In this document: positions 1-19,268 of the stretch, in pieces | Layout of the letters: each line of letters begins with the position of its first letter | How positions within the stretch are numbered: the stretch's first letter is position 1 | From: Diphasiastrum complanatum | Lineage: Eukaryota; Streptophyta; Lycopodiopsida; Lycopodiales; Lycopodiaceae | Reading direction: 5' to 3' | Length of the DNA: 64,000 bases | Assembly: GCA_029204225.1 (NCBI GenBank) | Contig: CM055107.1 | Location: forward strand, 10,330,282 to 10,394,281 | The notes under the pieces: generated by a model | Seen by the model: the letters and a program-made list of their open reading frames with translations, nothing else | The model's database searches: none | What the model was told of the DNA's origin: nothing | Position numbers and translations under genes: made by a program

Positions 1-11
1 TCATCACTTAC

Positions 12-8844
<8,833 letters not shown>

Positions 8845-9310
8845 AGCTACTGTTTCTTGAAACTAACAACCTAATATCTCAAAAAGCTCCAAACTCTCGC
8901 TATCTTCTTCTTATCCCCTAACAAACATGCTTGCTGTTGCTCAACAGTTCCACCCGCCACACAACGATACTCGCCAGAAACATCTATCCACAAAAATCTT
9001 AAACCTCACCTCGTATGCAACCAAAGTTGTACAAAACCCTAAAACTAAGCGGCTGTAGCAAAATCGAGGATTCTAGATATCCAAAGCTCCAAGCCGAGTT
9101 GTGAGATGGAAAACGAGAGAATGCCAACCTCCTGCCCGCTTCTTCTCGCCTATATTTTGGCTCGACTCCACCTCCTTCCTTTGCAGCCCTACTTTCTTCA
9201 GCTTTTTGGTATCAGAAAGTAGAGAATGAAGACTGCTGCTCGATCATCCTCCTCCAGTGTCCTCCACCTCCTTGTAAACAAACCAAAGAAAATTGGGTGT
9301 ATTTTTTGTT
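8845..9310 (-). promoter_or_regulatory. PRP8: PRP8 5' leader and presumed promoter region
   Basis: Sequence directly upstream of the PRP8 start on the minus strand. It is pyrimidine/purine-biased with no ORF. A CAG 11 bases upstream of the ATG could be the acceptor of a 5' UTR intron, as is common in plant housekeeping genes, but no donor could be fixed. No convincing TATA box was recognised. The repeats starting near 9328 bound it on the far side. Confidence 0.4.
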
Positions 9311-9327
9311 ATAACAACTACTAGGCC

Positions 9328-9900
9328 CCACGGGCAATGGCGGCCGATGTAGGTGACGTCCGATGATTTGGAACTTCAGCATGTCATTGACGGGCGATGA
9401 CGTCCGATCTAGGTGGCGGCCGATGATCTAGTGGGACCTAGGCGTGACATTAGGTGTGAATGTAAAGAGTGCCCGTCGTCGACGGGCAATGGCGGCCGAT
9501 GTAGGTGACGGCCGATGATTTGGAACTTCAATATGTCGTTGACGGGCGATGACGTCCGATCTAGGTGGCTGCTGATGATCTAGTGGGACCTAGGCGTGAC
9601 ATTAGGTGTGAATGGTAGGCTGTTGCCATGAGAGGGGAGAAGTAGGCATGACTTTAGGTGTGATGGTTATAGGCATGGCAACAGTCTCACTAAAACATGA
9701 AAGGGGGGAACCTAGGTGTGACTGGTAGGCTGTAGCCACGAGAGGGGGGACGTAGGCGTGACAGTAGGGGGGACGTAGGCGTTGACGGGCAATGGCGGCC
9801 GATCTAGGTGACGGCCGATGATTTGGAAATTGAGTATCTCGTTGATGGGCGATGATTTTCCGATGATTTGGAAATTTAGTATCTCCTCGTTGACGGATGG
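9328..9900. repeat. GC-rich ~150-bp tandem duplication plus partial third copy
   Basis: Two adjacent near-identical copies (about 9328-9478 and 9479-9620) share the blocks GACGGGCAATGGCGGCCGAT, GATGATTTGGAACTTCA and GATCTAGTGGGACCTAGGCG. A shorter third copy lies at about 9783-9860, and short derivatives (TAGGCGTGAC, GTAGGCTG) fill the gap. It is distinctly more GC-rich than the flanks and rich in CG dinucleotides. It lies 0.5 kb upstream of the PRP8 start. No coding potential. Confidence 0.8.
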
Positions 9901-9959
9901 CCGATGTATGTGTGTGTGTGTGTATGTACGTGGTCGAAGTGTGCCAGTCAACGTGTTGC

Positions 9960-10500
9960 ATTGTTCGGGAGGGGGAGGCATTTTTTTGGAGGGGGAGGGG
10001 GAGGGAGGGCCAGTGTCGCATTTTTCGGGAGGGGAGGGCAGTGTCGCATTTTTCGGAAGGCCAGTGTCGCATTTTTCGGAAGGCCAGTGTCGCATTTTTC
10101 GGAGGGCAGTGTCACATTTTTCGGAGTGTCACATTTCTTGGAGGGGAGTGTCGCAATTCTCGGAGGGGAGTGTCGCATTTCTCGGAGGGAAGTGTCGCAT
10201 TTTTCGGAGGGGAGTGTCGCATTTTTCGGGAGTGGGAAACCACTGTCGCATTTTTCGGGAGGGCAGTGTCACATTTTCTAGGAGGCCAGTGTCGCATTTT
10301 TTTTTGGATGGGACTGTCAATGTCACATTTTTCGAAGGGCGGTATCACATTTCTCGGAGGGGCAGTGTTGCATTTTTTTTGGATGGGAGGCCGGGCAATG
10401 TCGCATTTTTCGGAGGGCAAGGCCAGTGTCGCATTTTTCAGGAGGGCAATGTCGCATTTTTTGAGAGGGGGAGGGCAGTGTCGCATTTTTCGAAGGGGCG
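9960..10500. repeat. Minisatellite, ~20 copies, core GTGTCGCATTTTTCGG
   Basis: I count about 20 copies of a variable 20-40-bp unit, G-rich spacer (GGAGGGCA and variants) plus core GTGTCGCATTTTTC, with GTCACA and ATTCTC variants. Because the unit lacks stop codons in several frames, it produces long overlapping ORFs on both strands (for example 9818-10510 plus and 10112-10519 minus). These are low-complexity artefacts, not genes. The core recurs in LTR sequence near 25.9 and 28.5 kb. Confidence 0.9.
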
Positions 10501-11089
10501 ACTGTTGTAAAGGGTACAAAAGTTGTAAAGCTTAGTCTAGATTCTAACTTATTTCAAAGTGAGACTCTGATAACGACTGTTGGTAAGTTAATTTTTTACA
10601 CGCATAATGGTTTCCTGATTTATTTGACTTCTTAAGAAAGTATGATCAAGATTGATGAAACTTTTAGGATACGACAGATAGCAGGTATATGAGACAACTT
10701 GTAACATTGTAAGGAAAAGGTATTGGAAGCCTTAAACGAACTCCTATCACAAAATACCTTCAGTGGTAAACATTTCTTTGATGCCTTATTTTCATATCTT
10801 GCTTCTGAGTTTGAAGCTTTGTGTGTGTGCCCATTGAGTGTGTGTCTGGGTAAGCATATTTTTTGATTTTCTATTGCAGAGTTGAAGCTCTATGTAGTTT
10901 CATAGTTTGGTTTACTATTCATGTCTCTCCAGTGCCATCTTTAACATGTCTCACACCTCATTTGTCAATGGACAAAACCATTACGAAGGTCTTTCATGTA
11001 GAATATTGGATGCCATAAGCAACATTTACATTACCGTCAGTCGTCTATCATACTTCCATCGTGTAAAAAACTTATGAACTTCAGTGCAT
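10501..11089. other. Intergenic, nothing recognised
   Basis: AT-rich sequence between two repeat arrays. No ORF of note, no RNA gene and no element ends seen. Confidence 0.6.
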
Positions 11090-11810
11090 ATTCACAAAAT
11101 GACTAAATGAAAACAGAACCTGCAATAACAAATCTCTAAATTGCCAATCTCGAAACCGGAGCAGAGCATCCAACTTAGCTCAAACTAAAGAATAGAAAAA
11201 GTGACTAAATGAATTCCAAACTGACAACTTAGACACAAGATCCTGGATTTCAATATTAGAAAGAACGATAATGTTTTTGACTTGCACAATCAAATTTTGA
11301 GCACAACATCCAATTCATACGAAAGAATTTATAAAATGACCAAATTAAAACGAAATGGACAACTCGTACGCATATCCCTGGTTTAAATATTAGGAGCAGT
11401 GTTATTAAATTTTTTCATTGCCACTCTCAAATTCGGAGCCCAGCATCCAATTCAGTTCAAACAAAAAACTCCAAATAATGGCTAAATGAAAACAAAACAG
11501 ACAACTCTTACACATAATCATGGATGTAGATATTAGAAGCAATGGCATATCCAATCTAATACTCCCTTCTTTTGAAGCACAGAATCCAATTCAACTGAGA
11601 TTCTGTAAAATGACCAAATCACAACAAAATAAATAACTCAGACACATTATTTTGGTTTTAAATATTAAAACGATGGCATATCCATTCTTTTACTTGCCAA
11701 TCTGAAATTCGGAGGATAGCATCCAACATGACTCAGACTAAAGACTCCATAAAATGACTGAATGAAAACAAAACGCACAATTTAGACATTGATTGAGACA
11801 ATCCAGCCAC
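11090..11810. repeat. Tandem array, ~138-bp unit, about 5 copies
   Basis: The anchor CATCCAA (once AATCCAA) recurs at 11167, 11307, 11444, 11583 and 11720, spacings 140, 137, 139 and 137. Each unit also has AAAATGACTAAATGAAAACA, a run like GACAACTCAGACACA, a TTTAAATATTAGAAG-like block and GCCAATCTCAAATTCGGAG. Copies have diverged by point changes. No coding potential. Confidence 0.8.
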
Positions 11811-12146
11811 TATTACAACAACTTCAGTTCATGAACAATCATGTAATTCAATAAAGTCATCTCATACTTATATTGTGATTCAGATAAAGGCATTTCCTTG
11901 GAGCTTCAACTATATGATAGAAGTAAAATTCACTTTGAAAGAATTAAAACCTACTACTTAACATCTCTATGACTATTTACATGTGTACATGTTAGCTGAT
12001 TTGTTCAGATCTCCTGCTGAGAGAAGTCAATCAATTTGGACAACCAAAATAAGTTATCCTAGGTCAAGGGCCAAGATTTGTTTTTTAAACTAAACTTCAT
12101 TCTTGAGAATTTGAATTGCAACAAAAATAGAGTTGAAGTGGGCCCT

Positions 12147-12881
12147 TGTTGGAGGGTTTGCGGATCCCAAGGCAACCCTAACCCTAGTTTATAAGTGAGA
12201 GAGATTTGGCACCCTGCGTGTGTAAGTCCAACCCGATGATCACACAGTTATTTGATTGATTAGTTAAAAGTTAATAAAAGGACTTTAGGCCTTTTTGCGG
12301 GACTTTTAATGTTGCAGGGCCTAAATTTCAAGTTAGTGAATAAAGTTGGATTTCCCTCCAATTTTGATGGTTCCCACACTTTTTTAAATCTGAATAACAT
12401 GAGAGACAAGACTGGACCAATAGGATTCAGAGGCCAGGGTCCTCCTCTCTACTATAAGAAGGGACCAACTCGAGTTGCTTCTCATGTTCATTTCCTCATT
12501 TCAATAAAGCAGATTGGTTCTCTTCAAAAATGGATTGATGAATGTCCTTGCTCTTTATCACTTTTCCTCCATCTCTCATGCTTATTTGGATTTTGCTAAT
12601 TGTTGGATCTAAGTGTTATTGGGATTGTATGTTATTATACTTTTTATGAGAGAGAAAGGGAGAGAGAGAAAGAGTAAGCTATCTTTGTTGCGGATGTGTA
12701 GTGTTAAAGAGTAGGGTTAATGGATGTGGAGATAGATGTGAATCCTCCATTCATGTTGAAATCTGAACTAAACTATCGCTCTCATGATTACGAACCTACG
12801 CGTGACAACTAGCTCCGGCTCTTTGATGCTAGATTGACTAGATCTTGGATTCAGGTTAGGCAAGGAAAGAAACCCACTACA
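12147..12881 (+). repeat. 5' LTR of the 12-22 kb Ty3 element
   Basis: Begins TGTTGGAGGG and ends CCCACTACA just before the primer site. TACTATAAGAAGG near 12452 fits a TATA box. An ORF of 96 codons (12309-12599) has an overlapping counterpart in the other LTR, as any LTR ORF would, and looks like nothing known. Confidence 0.9.
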
Positions 12882-12885
12882 ATTT

Positions 12886-12903
12886 TGGCACCGTTGTCGG
12901 GGA
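12886..12903 (+). other. Primer binding site (tRNA-Asp type)
   Basis: TGGCACCGTTGTCGGGGA lies four bases after the LTR end. It differs at two positions from the plant Ty3 primer site TGGCGCCGTTGCCGGGGA usually assigned to tRNA-Asp. Confidence 0.85.
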
Positions 12904-14104
12904 GCTACGCCAATTTTTCAGTTTGCAGCATGATTGTTGGATGGTTAGCTTGCATTAGGCATCTTGTCGTGGCATGAATAGTGTTAGATCTGCATTTTAG
13001 GGTTAGTTCGGGATTGATTTTGCTTGATTTGAGTGGATTGGCTTGTTTGAAATCTAATCTGATTAATAAACAAGAAAAGCTATTCAGATCACCAATCTTA
13101 AGATCCATTTGAATCTGAGATATCAAAGAAAATAACAAAAATCGGTTAAATCTGCCAAATTGGTCAAAAAAGAGACAAAAAGCGTCATCAGAGCTGATAA
13201 ATTTTTACCCTCTTTCATAAAACCTTCGCCGAGTTGCAAACACCTTCGGTTTTGTTTACAAAACCTTTAGTTTGAAGGGCGGAGATTAATTCCCAACAGA
13301 TTTTCCGAAACATCAGAAAAACCTTCAAAAAACATCAAAAAATCGTCAAAACCCTAAAAATACAGAAAAAGAACCTTCATTCGATTCACTGTGCATAGGT
13401 GTAATTCAAATCTATCTATTGCTAGGTCGACGAAGAATAATACCAAAAATAGAAAGGTTTTCAGAGGATCAATTTTCATATTGTCATATTTTTGTCAACA
13501 AGTTACTTTTTTGCAAAAATACCAGTATCACTCTTGAACCTTCGCCAGAACCTTTGCCAAGATTCCAAAACATTCTATTTATAATAAAATACTATTTTTG
13601 AGTTTGGCGAAGATTCTTCTTGATTAAATCAAAGAAATTCTTGAATTTTACCCTCGCCAGACTACAAAAACTATAATTTCTTGTGTCAGAAACCTTCGTC
13701 CAATTTTCCATAGTTGTATCTATGTCAGATCCTTCACTTGAAGGTTGGCGTAGGTTATTTGCCTAGAGATTGTCAGAAAAGTGCCACAAAGAGTTTTTTT
13801 TCCAAAATAGCACTGATGAACCTTCGCCGAGACAACCTTCGCCTAGTGAACCTTCGCTAGTCCTATTTTTAGTTTTTGATTTTTCAGATCAAGTCTCTGT
13901 CAAAATTTGGATCAAATCTGATATATTTTGAATTGGATTTTGAGAGATTTATCATTTTTGAGAAGTATCGATTGATCGAATCTCAAAAACGTTTTCATGA
14001 TATAGAATCAGATTCTTGAAAAATGGAATAGATCTAGCATATCTTATCTGAGAAATTTTTTGAAAAGTCTAGATCCAATCTCATTATCTATTTGATCTAA
14101 ATTT
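12904..14104 (+). other. Leader of the Ty3 element with dispersed AACCTTCGCCGA motifs
   Basis: About 1.2 kb of untranslated leader with no usable ORF. The short motif AACCTTCGCC(G/A)A appears at about 13221, 13537, 13819, 13834 and 13849, with weaker copies between. The same motif returns after pol (18.7-19.05 kb). Confidence 0.75.
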
Positions 14105-15763
14105 GTGAAGGTGGTTGCCCCTGGAGCTGCTCTGGAGCTGCTTGTTAGAAGAGCACCCCGATTGGATCTACCCAAATATAATGGATTAACAGATCCAGTT
14201 AGATTTCTTCATATCTATGCTGAATCCTGTGAAGTCTATGGTGAGATTTATCCTCAAGATAAACTTAAGTTGTTTCCTATGGCCTTAACAAGCGTAGCAC
14301 AAGATTGGTACTATAATCAAGATGAAACTGAACGTACAAATTGGGAGGTTGTTAGCGAGCCCTGATCACACGGTTCAAACCACGAAAGTTTATGGAAGAC
14401 CCTTTCCTAATTTTAAGTAAAATTAAAATGGGAAAGCCGGAAATGGTTCGAGATTACATTGAACGGGTGATACGTCTTAGATCTGAATGCAAACCTGAGC
14501 TGATTAACGAAAATGCCATGATTATGTGATTTTTGTCAGGTCTACCTAAACGGATCAGACGTGAGTTGAAACGCAATAATAAGTATGCACTCTTGCAAAA
14601 TGCTATGGACGATGCAATTCGGGAGGAGGATGAAGATTCAAATGAGGAGCCAAATATCAGTATATTGTCTTATACAGCAGGGCAGACTACTACAACATCC
14701 ACCACTATTGCATCAACGAATGCCAATGCTACTGCAAAAATGATGCTCAATGAGTTCGAGAAACTTGGAAAAAACTAGCAGAAACAAATGGAAAAGTTGC
14801 AGTTGAAATTTGATGAGAAAATCAAAGCATTGGAGAATTTCCACGGGGAAGCAAACCAGGAACCTGAAAAGCTTGGAAAAAATTTTCCTACTAGGAAAAA
14901 TATTTGGTGTTCTATTTGTACAGGAAATCACACAGTGAACGAGTGTCCTCAATTGAAAAAACGAATGGAAATCAGTGTTTGCCATCTGTATAATTCACCG
15001 GATCATCAGACTACTTTTTGCAACTTCAACCCTCGGATAATTCAACAACGGTATGCCCAGATGGGATATCGAGAACCAAAGTATGGAGGTAATCTAGCAG
15101 TAACACCACGACAATTTGCTCTTGGATACCCAGAACATTAAGCTTTACCTGCTCCACCAAAGCACTCCGCTCCTCCAGCCAATTTGATGGAACCAGAACC
15201 TTACGAAAATGTTAAGCAATGGAACTATGGAATTGATCAAGCAAGCGGATCTTCAGGTGGAATTTCAGAACAATATGCCATTTATGCTGCTGCTCAACAA
15301 CAAGCCTCCAGAAATTGGACCAAAACACCACTCGGATGATTTGCATGTGGAGAAAATCACAGAGTTGCAGAATGCCCAAATAAAGAGAAATTTGTACCAT
15401 TCTGTCGTGACTGTGGTTACGGGCATTGCTATAAAGACTGTCTAGCAAAACTGAAGCCACCGCTAGCTACAGCACCTGTAAATTTGATAACAATCAAGCA
15501 AAGACCAGTAGCTCAGAATAAACCAAGCGCACCCTTGATGGTGGTCACCAGAGCACAGAAGGTGAAAGAACCAGTAATGGATCCGATACCTGCTGATTCT
15601 ATACCATTGAATGATATACCAACAGCATCGGGACTCTATCCAAATCTTAATACAGAAAAACGAAGATATCAGGATATGAGACAGTGGATCAAACATCTAC
15701 AAGAAGAAGAGGAACTTGAAGCTGCTAAAGCAACAGCTAAAGTTCATTCTTCACCATTGTAGC
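14105..15763 (+). pseudogene. Gag with tandem zinc knuckles (broken)
   Basis: Nucleocapsid/capsid polyprotein of the element. The capsid-like part starts near 14105 (DLPKYNGLTDPVRFLHIYAE) and continues after an early stop at 14363 in other frames to SGLPKRIRRELKRNNKYALL near 14540-14600. Downstream come several zinc knuckles: CSICTGNHTVNEC (~14910), a degraded CHLYNSPDHQTTFC (~14980), ACGENHRVAEC (~15345, first Cys lost) and CRDCGYGHCYKDC (~15405). The clear ones have CX2CX3HX4C spacing, one residue shorter than the canonical CX2CX4HX4C. Stops at 14363, 14528 and 14776 and later frameshifts make it non-functional. The region to 15763 (TRAQKVKEPVMD) is the gag-pol linker. Confidence 0.8.
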
Positions 15764-15786
15764 CGCCAAGAAATTTACGTACAGAT

Positions 15787-16439
15787 ATGAATGATCAGTT
15801 ACATCATCTTGAAGAACCCTTCAAGATGACTGAACCAGAAGCACTGCATACAGAACTACTCATGAACATTTTGTCTAGCAAGGTCAATATTTCATTGGGA
15901 GAGTTCCTGAAGTTGGTGCCAAAAGCAAAAGAAGTCTTAGCACAAAAGTTAGCTCAAGAAGAACCAGAAGTCCATCAGGAGCTGTTTTTTTGTGCTGGAT
16001 TTGAAGAATCTAACAAAGTACTCATGTTGGAGCTGCTTGGGAAAGTGAACAAAAGAATATCACTCTGTCGATACAGCATAGACAATTTCCTAAAGAAGCA
16101 GCTGTGATAGATGAGGGTTCAGGAGTTAACTTGATTTCTACAAAGCTATGTGCAAAATGGGGCCTTACAAAGATTAAGCCTGCTACTTTTGCTATTAAGC
16201 TAGCTGATCAAATGATAGTTCCTCCACGAGGAATGGTGGAAGATATACCTGTCAGAATTGTGGGAGTACAGTTCGTCATTACTTTCGTAGTGATGGACTT
16301 ATCAGAAGCGCCAAATGTCTACCGAATTCTATTAGGACATCCATGGTTATGAGTTGCGCAAGTAATTCATAACTGGGGTACCGGAAAAAGCACTTTTGAA
16401 AATCGTGAACGTGCAGTTAAAATTGATCCTACAACTTGG
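15787..16439 (+). pseudogene. Retroviral-type aspartic protease (broken)
   Basis: After an acidic linker (15787-16080) the protease reads DEGSGVNLISTKLCAKWGL at about 16108-16165, followed by the flap region and the C-terminal LLGHPWL motif at 16330-16350. The active-site triad region is DEGSG where Tat-like elements usually show D(G/T)GS. A stop after HPWL is in-frame decay. The linker frame and protease frame differ by a frameshift near 16104. Confidence 0.8.
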
Positions 16440-16451
16440 ACTATCAAACCA

Positions 16452-17920
16452 GTGGTTCAAAAAGAGGATGAAAATTTGTCAACAATAGATCATACTTGTG
16501 ATCGACCAGAGAAAAATTTGGGAGTTCATTACGATTCTCAAACGGATACTATCAGTTGGAATGAAGCTCTTGCAACAATTGAATGTACAGTAGGATATAT
16601 GTGTCAACAAGATAATCAATCAGATTTGAGCGAGATTTCCTTATTAGATCGAACTTTGGATACACCAATTACGTTTCCACTGAATGTGCTGAATGAAGTC
16701 TGGATATCAACGGAACCTATACCAGATCCGATTGAGGATGAACTCATTCATGTGAGTCATGCCTTGACTTATGATGGCAATGCAGAACTTACGAATGAGC
16801 AAATTCTAAATCATATGGATCCGACCAGATTTGGAGTGCGTAATGTTCTTGATGAACTCACAGTAAAACCGCCCAAAGCAATTATATTAAAGGAAGACAG
16901 GATCACAGGATCGATGACGAAGAAACAAGTTAAGCAATATTATAATACAAAGGAAAAGTCGAGGATGATTCTTCAAGTCAGATTTCTAGTAAAACATCAT
17001 CGTCTAGGAAGTCTTCACCTGTGAAGAAAGATTTATCATCTCAAAAATCATCACCTCCACGATCAATTCCTGCTAAGAAGGCTAAGCGAAGATCCAAGAC
17101 AAGTCCTTTCAAAAAAGAACAAATAGATGTAGTCCAGCATGATATGTCTGAACATTTTAAACGTTACATACTAGATGATGTAGTTATCATGTTAATTAAA
17201 GCACATCGTGAACCTGAAGAACATATGTCAGAATCTAAAGAGGTTTACGATGGCCTAGCTAGGACGCAGCCAATGAATCTTGCCGAACCAGGAGAACCGG
17301 AAAAGATTGTACAAATTGGATCACAACTTACTCCTGAACAGTATCAAGCACTCCGATTGTTACTTATTAAGTATCAAGATTGCTTTGCATGGACTTATCA
17401 AGATTTGAAGGGTGATTTCACCGATTGTCATTGTTCCTAAGAAAAATGGAAAATTGCGGATCTGTGTGAATCTCAAAGCGTTGAACAAAGTGACGCGAAA
17501 GGATCACTTTCTGTTACCTTTTACTAAAAGCATTTTGGATCGCCTTGTTGGAGTGGAAGCTTATAGTTTCCTGGATGGATCTAGTGGTTACAACCAGATT
17601 AAGATTACACCTGCCGATCACCATAAAATTGCTTTTGCAACAGAATGGGACACCTATGCTTACAAAGTAATGCCATTTGGACTATGTAATGCACCAAGTT
17701 CATTCCAAAGAGTAATGCAATTTGCTTTTAAAGATTATCTGCAAAAATTTCTTGAAATTTACTTGGACAACTTGGGAGTTCATAGTACAGATACAGACCA
17801 CCTGGATCGATTGGAGAAAGTATTTGAAAGATGCCACAAATATCAGATTTCTCTAAATCCAGAAAAATATTAGATATGGGTTTCCCACAGAGTTGTGCTT
17901 GGACATCTCTGCACCATTAT
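16452..17920 (+). pseudogene. Ty3-type reverse transcriptase with pre-RT linker (broken)
   Basis: The linker (16452-17400) is weakly conserved apart from DDVVIMLIKAHREPEEH and TPEQYQALRLLLIKYQDCFAWTY before the RT. The RT (17412-17873) shows IVIVPKKNGKLRICVNLKAL, YNQIKITPADHHKIAFAT and VMPFGLCNAPSSFQRVMQ. The catalytic YLDD motif reads YLDN (Asn codon at 17769-17771), so polymerase activity is not expected. A stop at 17871-17873 precedes a residual VSHRVVLGH, after which RNase H is absent. Confidence 0.88.
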
Positions 17921-18489
17921 GACAAAGACAGTTGAAGCGAGTCGGTCTGATTAGGAACATAAACTGTATGCAACATTATGGGCATTCAGAACCGTTCACA
18001 AAAATAGTACAAATCAAACACCTTTTCAACTGGTTTATGGTACAAGATGTTGTCATGTAGATTGAATTTTTAATCTCATCCTTACGCATAGCAGCAATGG
18101 AACGATTAAATGATGTTAAGTCTTTACAACTCCGTCATGAAGCGTTGCACAAATTATGTGGAACTCGATTGATGGCAATTCCTGCCTTAGTAGCAAAGAA
18201 AGCACGCCGCAAGGCATGGAACGATCGTCGATTACACAAAAAAGATCTGAAAGCAGGAGATCTGGCATTGATGTACAAAACCAAGCTGATCAAGAGAAAG
18301 TTGAAGTTTATTGGTGAAGGCCCGTATAAAGTGAAGGAAATCTTGAACTATGGCACAGTAATTCTTGAGCACTTGGATGGAAAACGATTTGATAGTCCGG
18401 TGAATGGCAGCCAATTACGCAAGTTTTGGCAGCCTGCTTCGCCACTTCCGCAAGCCCGATCTCAATATTTTTTTAGAATTTTTTTTTAA
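17921..18489 (+). pseudogene. Integrase C-terminal remnant (RNase H and integrase core deleted)
   Basis: Just after the RT tail the sequence jumps to LYATLWAFRTVHKNS and TPFQLVYGT (17960-18050), which in Ty3 integrases lies after the DDE core. Then comes the C-terminal domain (18097-18440) with KARRKAWNDRRLHKKDLKAGD and GEGPYKVKEIL. The RNase H domain, zinc-binding domain and catalytic D,D,E are missing, implying a deletion of roughly 1.5 kb at about 17920-17950. No chromodomain is seen, which fits the Tat/Athila side of Ty3. Confidence 0.8.
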
Positions 18490-19268
18490 TTGTTTTTAAT
18501 TTTTTGTTTTGTAAACATAATTTGCTGAGATTTTTGAAAAAAGACAGTAAAAAAAAAAAAGTAAAGCAAGAAACAAAAAAATACCGATGAGCAAAAGTTA
18601 TAAAGTCATCAGCATCGGAAAAAAAAAAACACAGTAATTTTTTGATGGAAAACGACTTAGAAAATCATTGTTTTGGTCAGATTTGGTCTATATAGTACCA
18701 AAAACCTTCGTTGAGCTCTCAGACTGTACATCCACTCTAGATTTATCTAATTTAAGGTGGGTGAAGGTTTTTGTCAAGAGAAAACTCAGTTTTTGAGTTA
18801 GACGAAGTATCATTGATATGCCATTTTGGGAACCTTTGCCGAGCATCTTAACCTCATTATGAACCTTCGCCGACCTGCTAGATGATCTTAAAATGTTAAA
18901 ATTAGGTTGACCATAGGTTCAAACTATGAAAAAATACATTTATGACAGTACCTGGGCGAAGGACCCTCCTGGGTGAAGGTTCATCCTTTGCCAGACCTGG
19001 AAAACATTTGCTTGATAGGTTCAGATCCCCAGAAACCTTCGCCGAGATTTTTATACCCTATTTTCACAATACTGTACATGCCTGCAAATTTTTGTTCAGA
19101 ACTGATCAGCCAAACTAGTATTCAATGTAATGGACCCACCAAATTCACCTATAAGTTGACTGAATTCGATTCATTCCTCACTTGTGCTAGCGAAGCTCTT
19201 GCGAATTTTTCTTGCGACTAAAGCCTTCCAAAATTCTTGCATTGCTTTCTGATACACTTTTACGCGTT
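18490..19268 (+). other. Spacer between pol and the extra region, with CTTCGCC motifs
   Basis: AT-rich, A-tract-containing spacer without ORFs. It holds AACCTTCGTTGAG (~18702), AACCTTTGCCGAG, AACCTTCGCCGAC (~18862), AACCTTCGCCGAG (~19034) and complementary GTGAAGGTT copies, the same family as in the 5' leader. Confidence 0.7.

Noticed and set aside
9818-10535. Overlapping ORFs of 125-230 codons on both strands
   Set aside because: They arise from the stop-free minisatellite unit; the translations are the same short phrase repeated in each frame.
12309-12599. ORF of 96 codons, with a similar ORF at 21804-22067
   Set aside because: Lies in the LTR, so the second copy is explained by LTR duplication; no family features.
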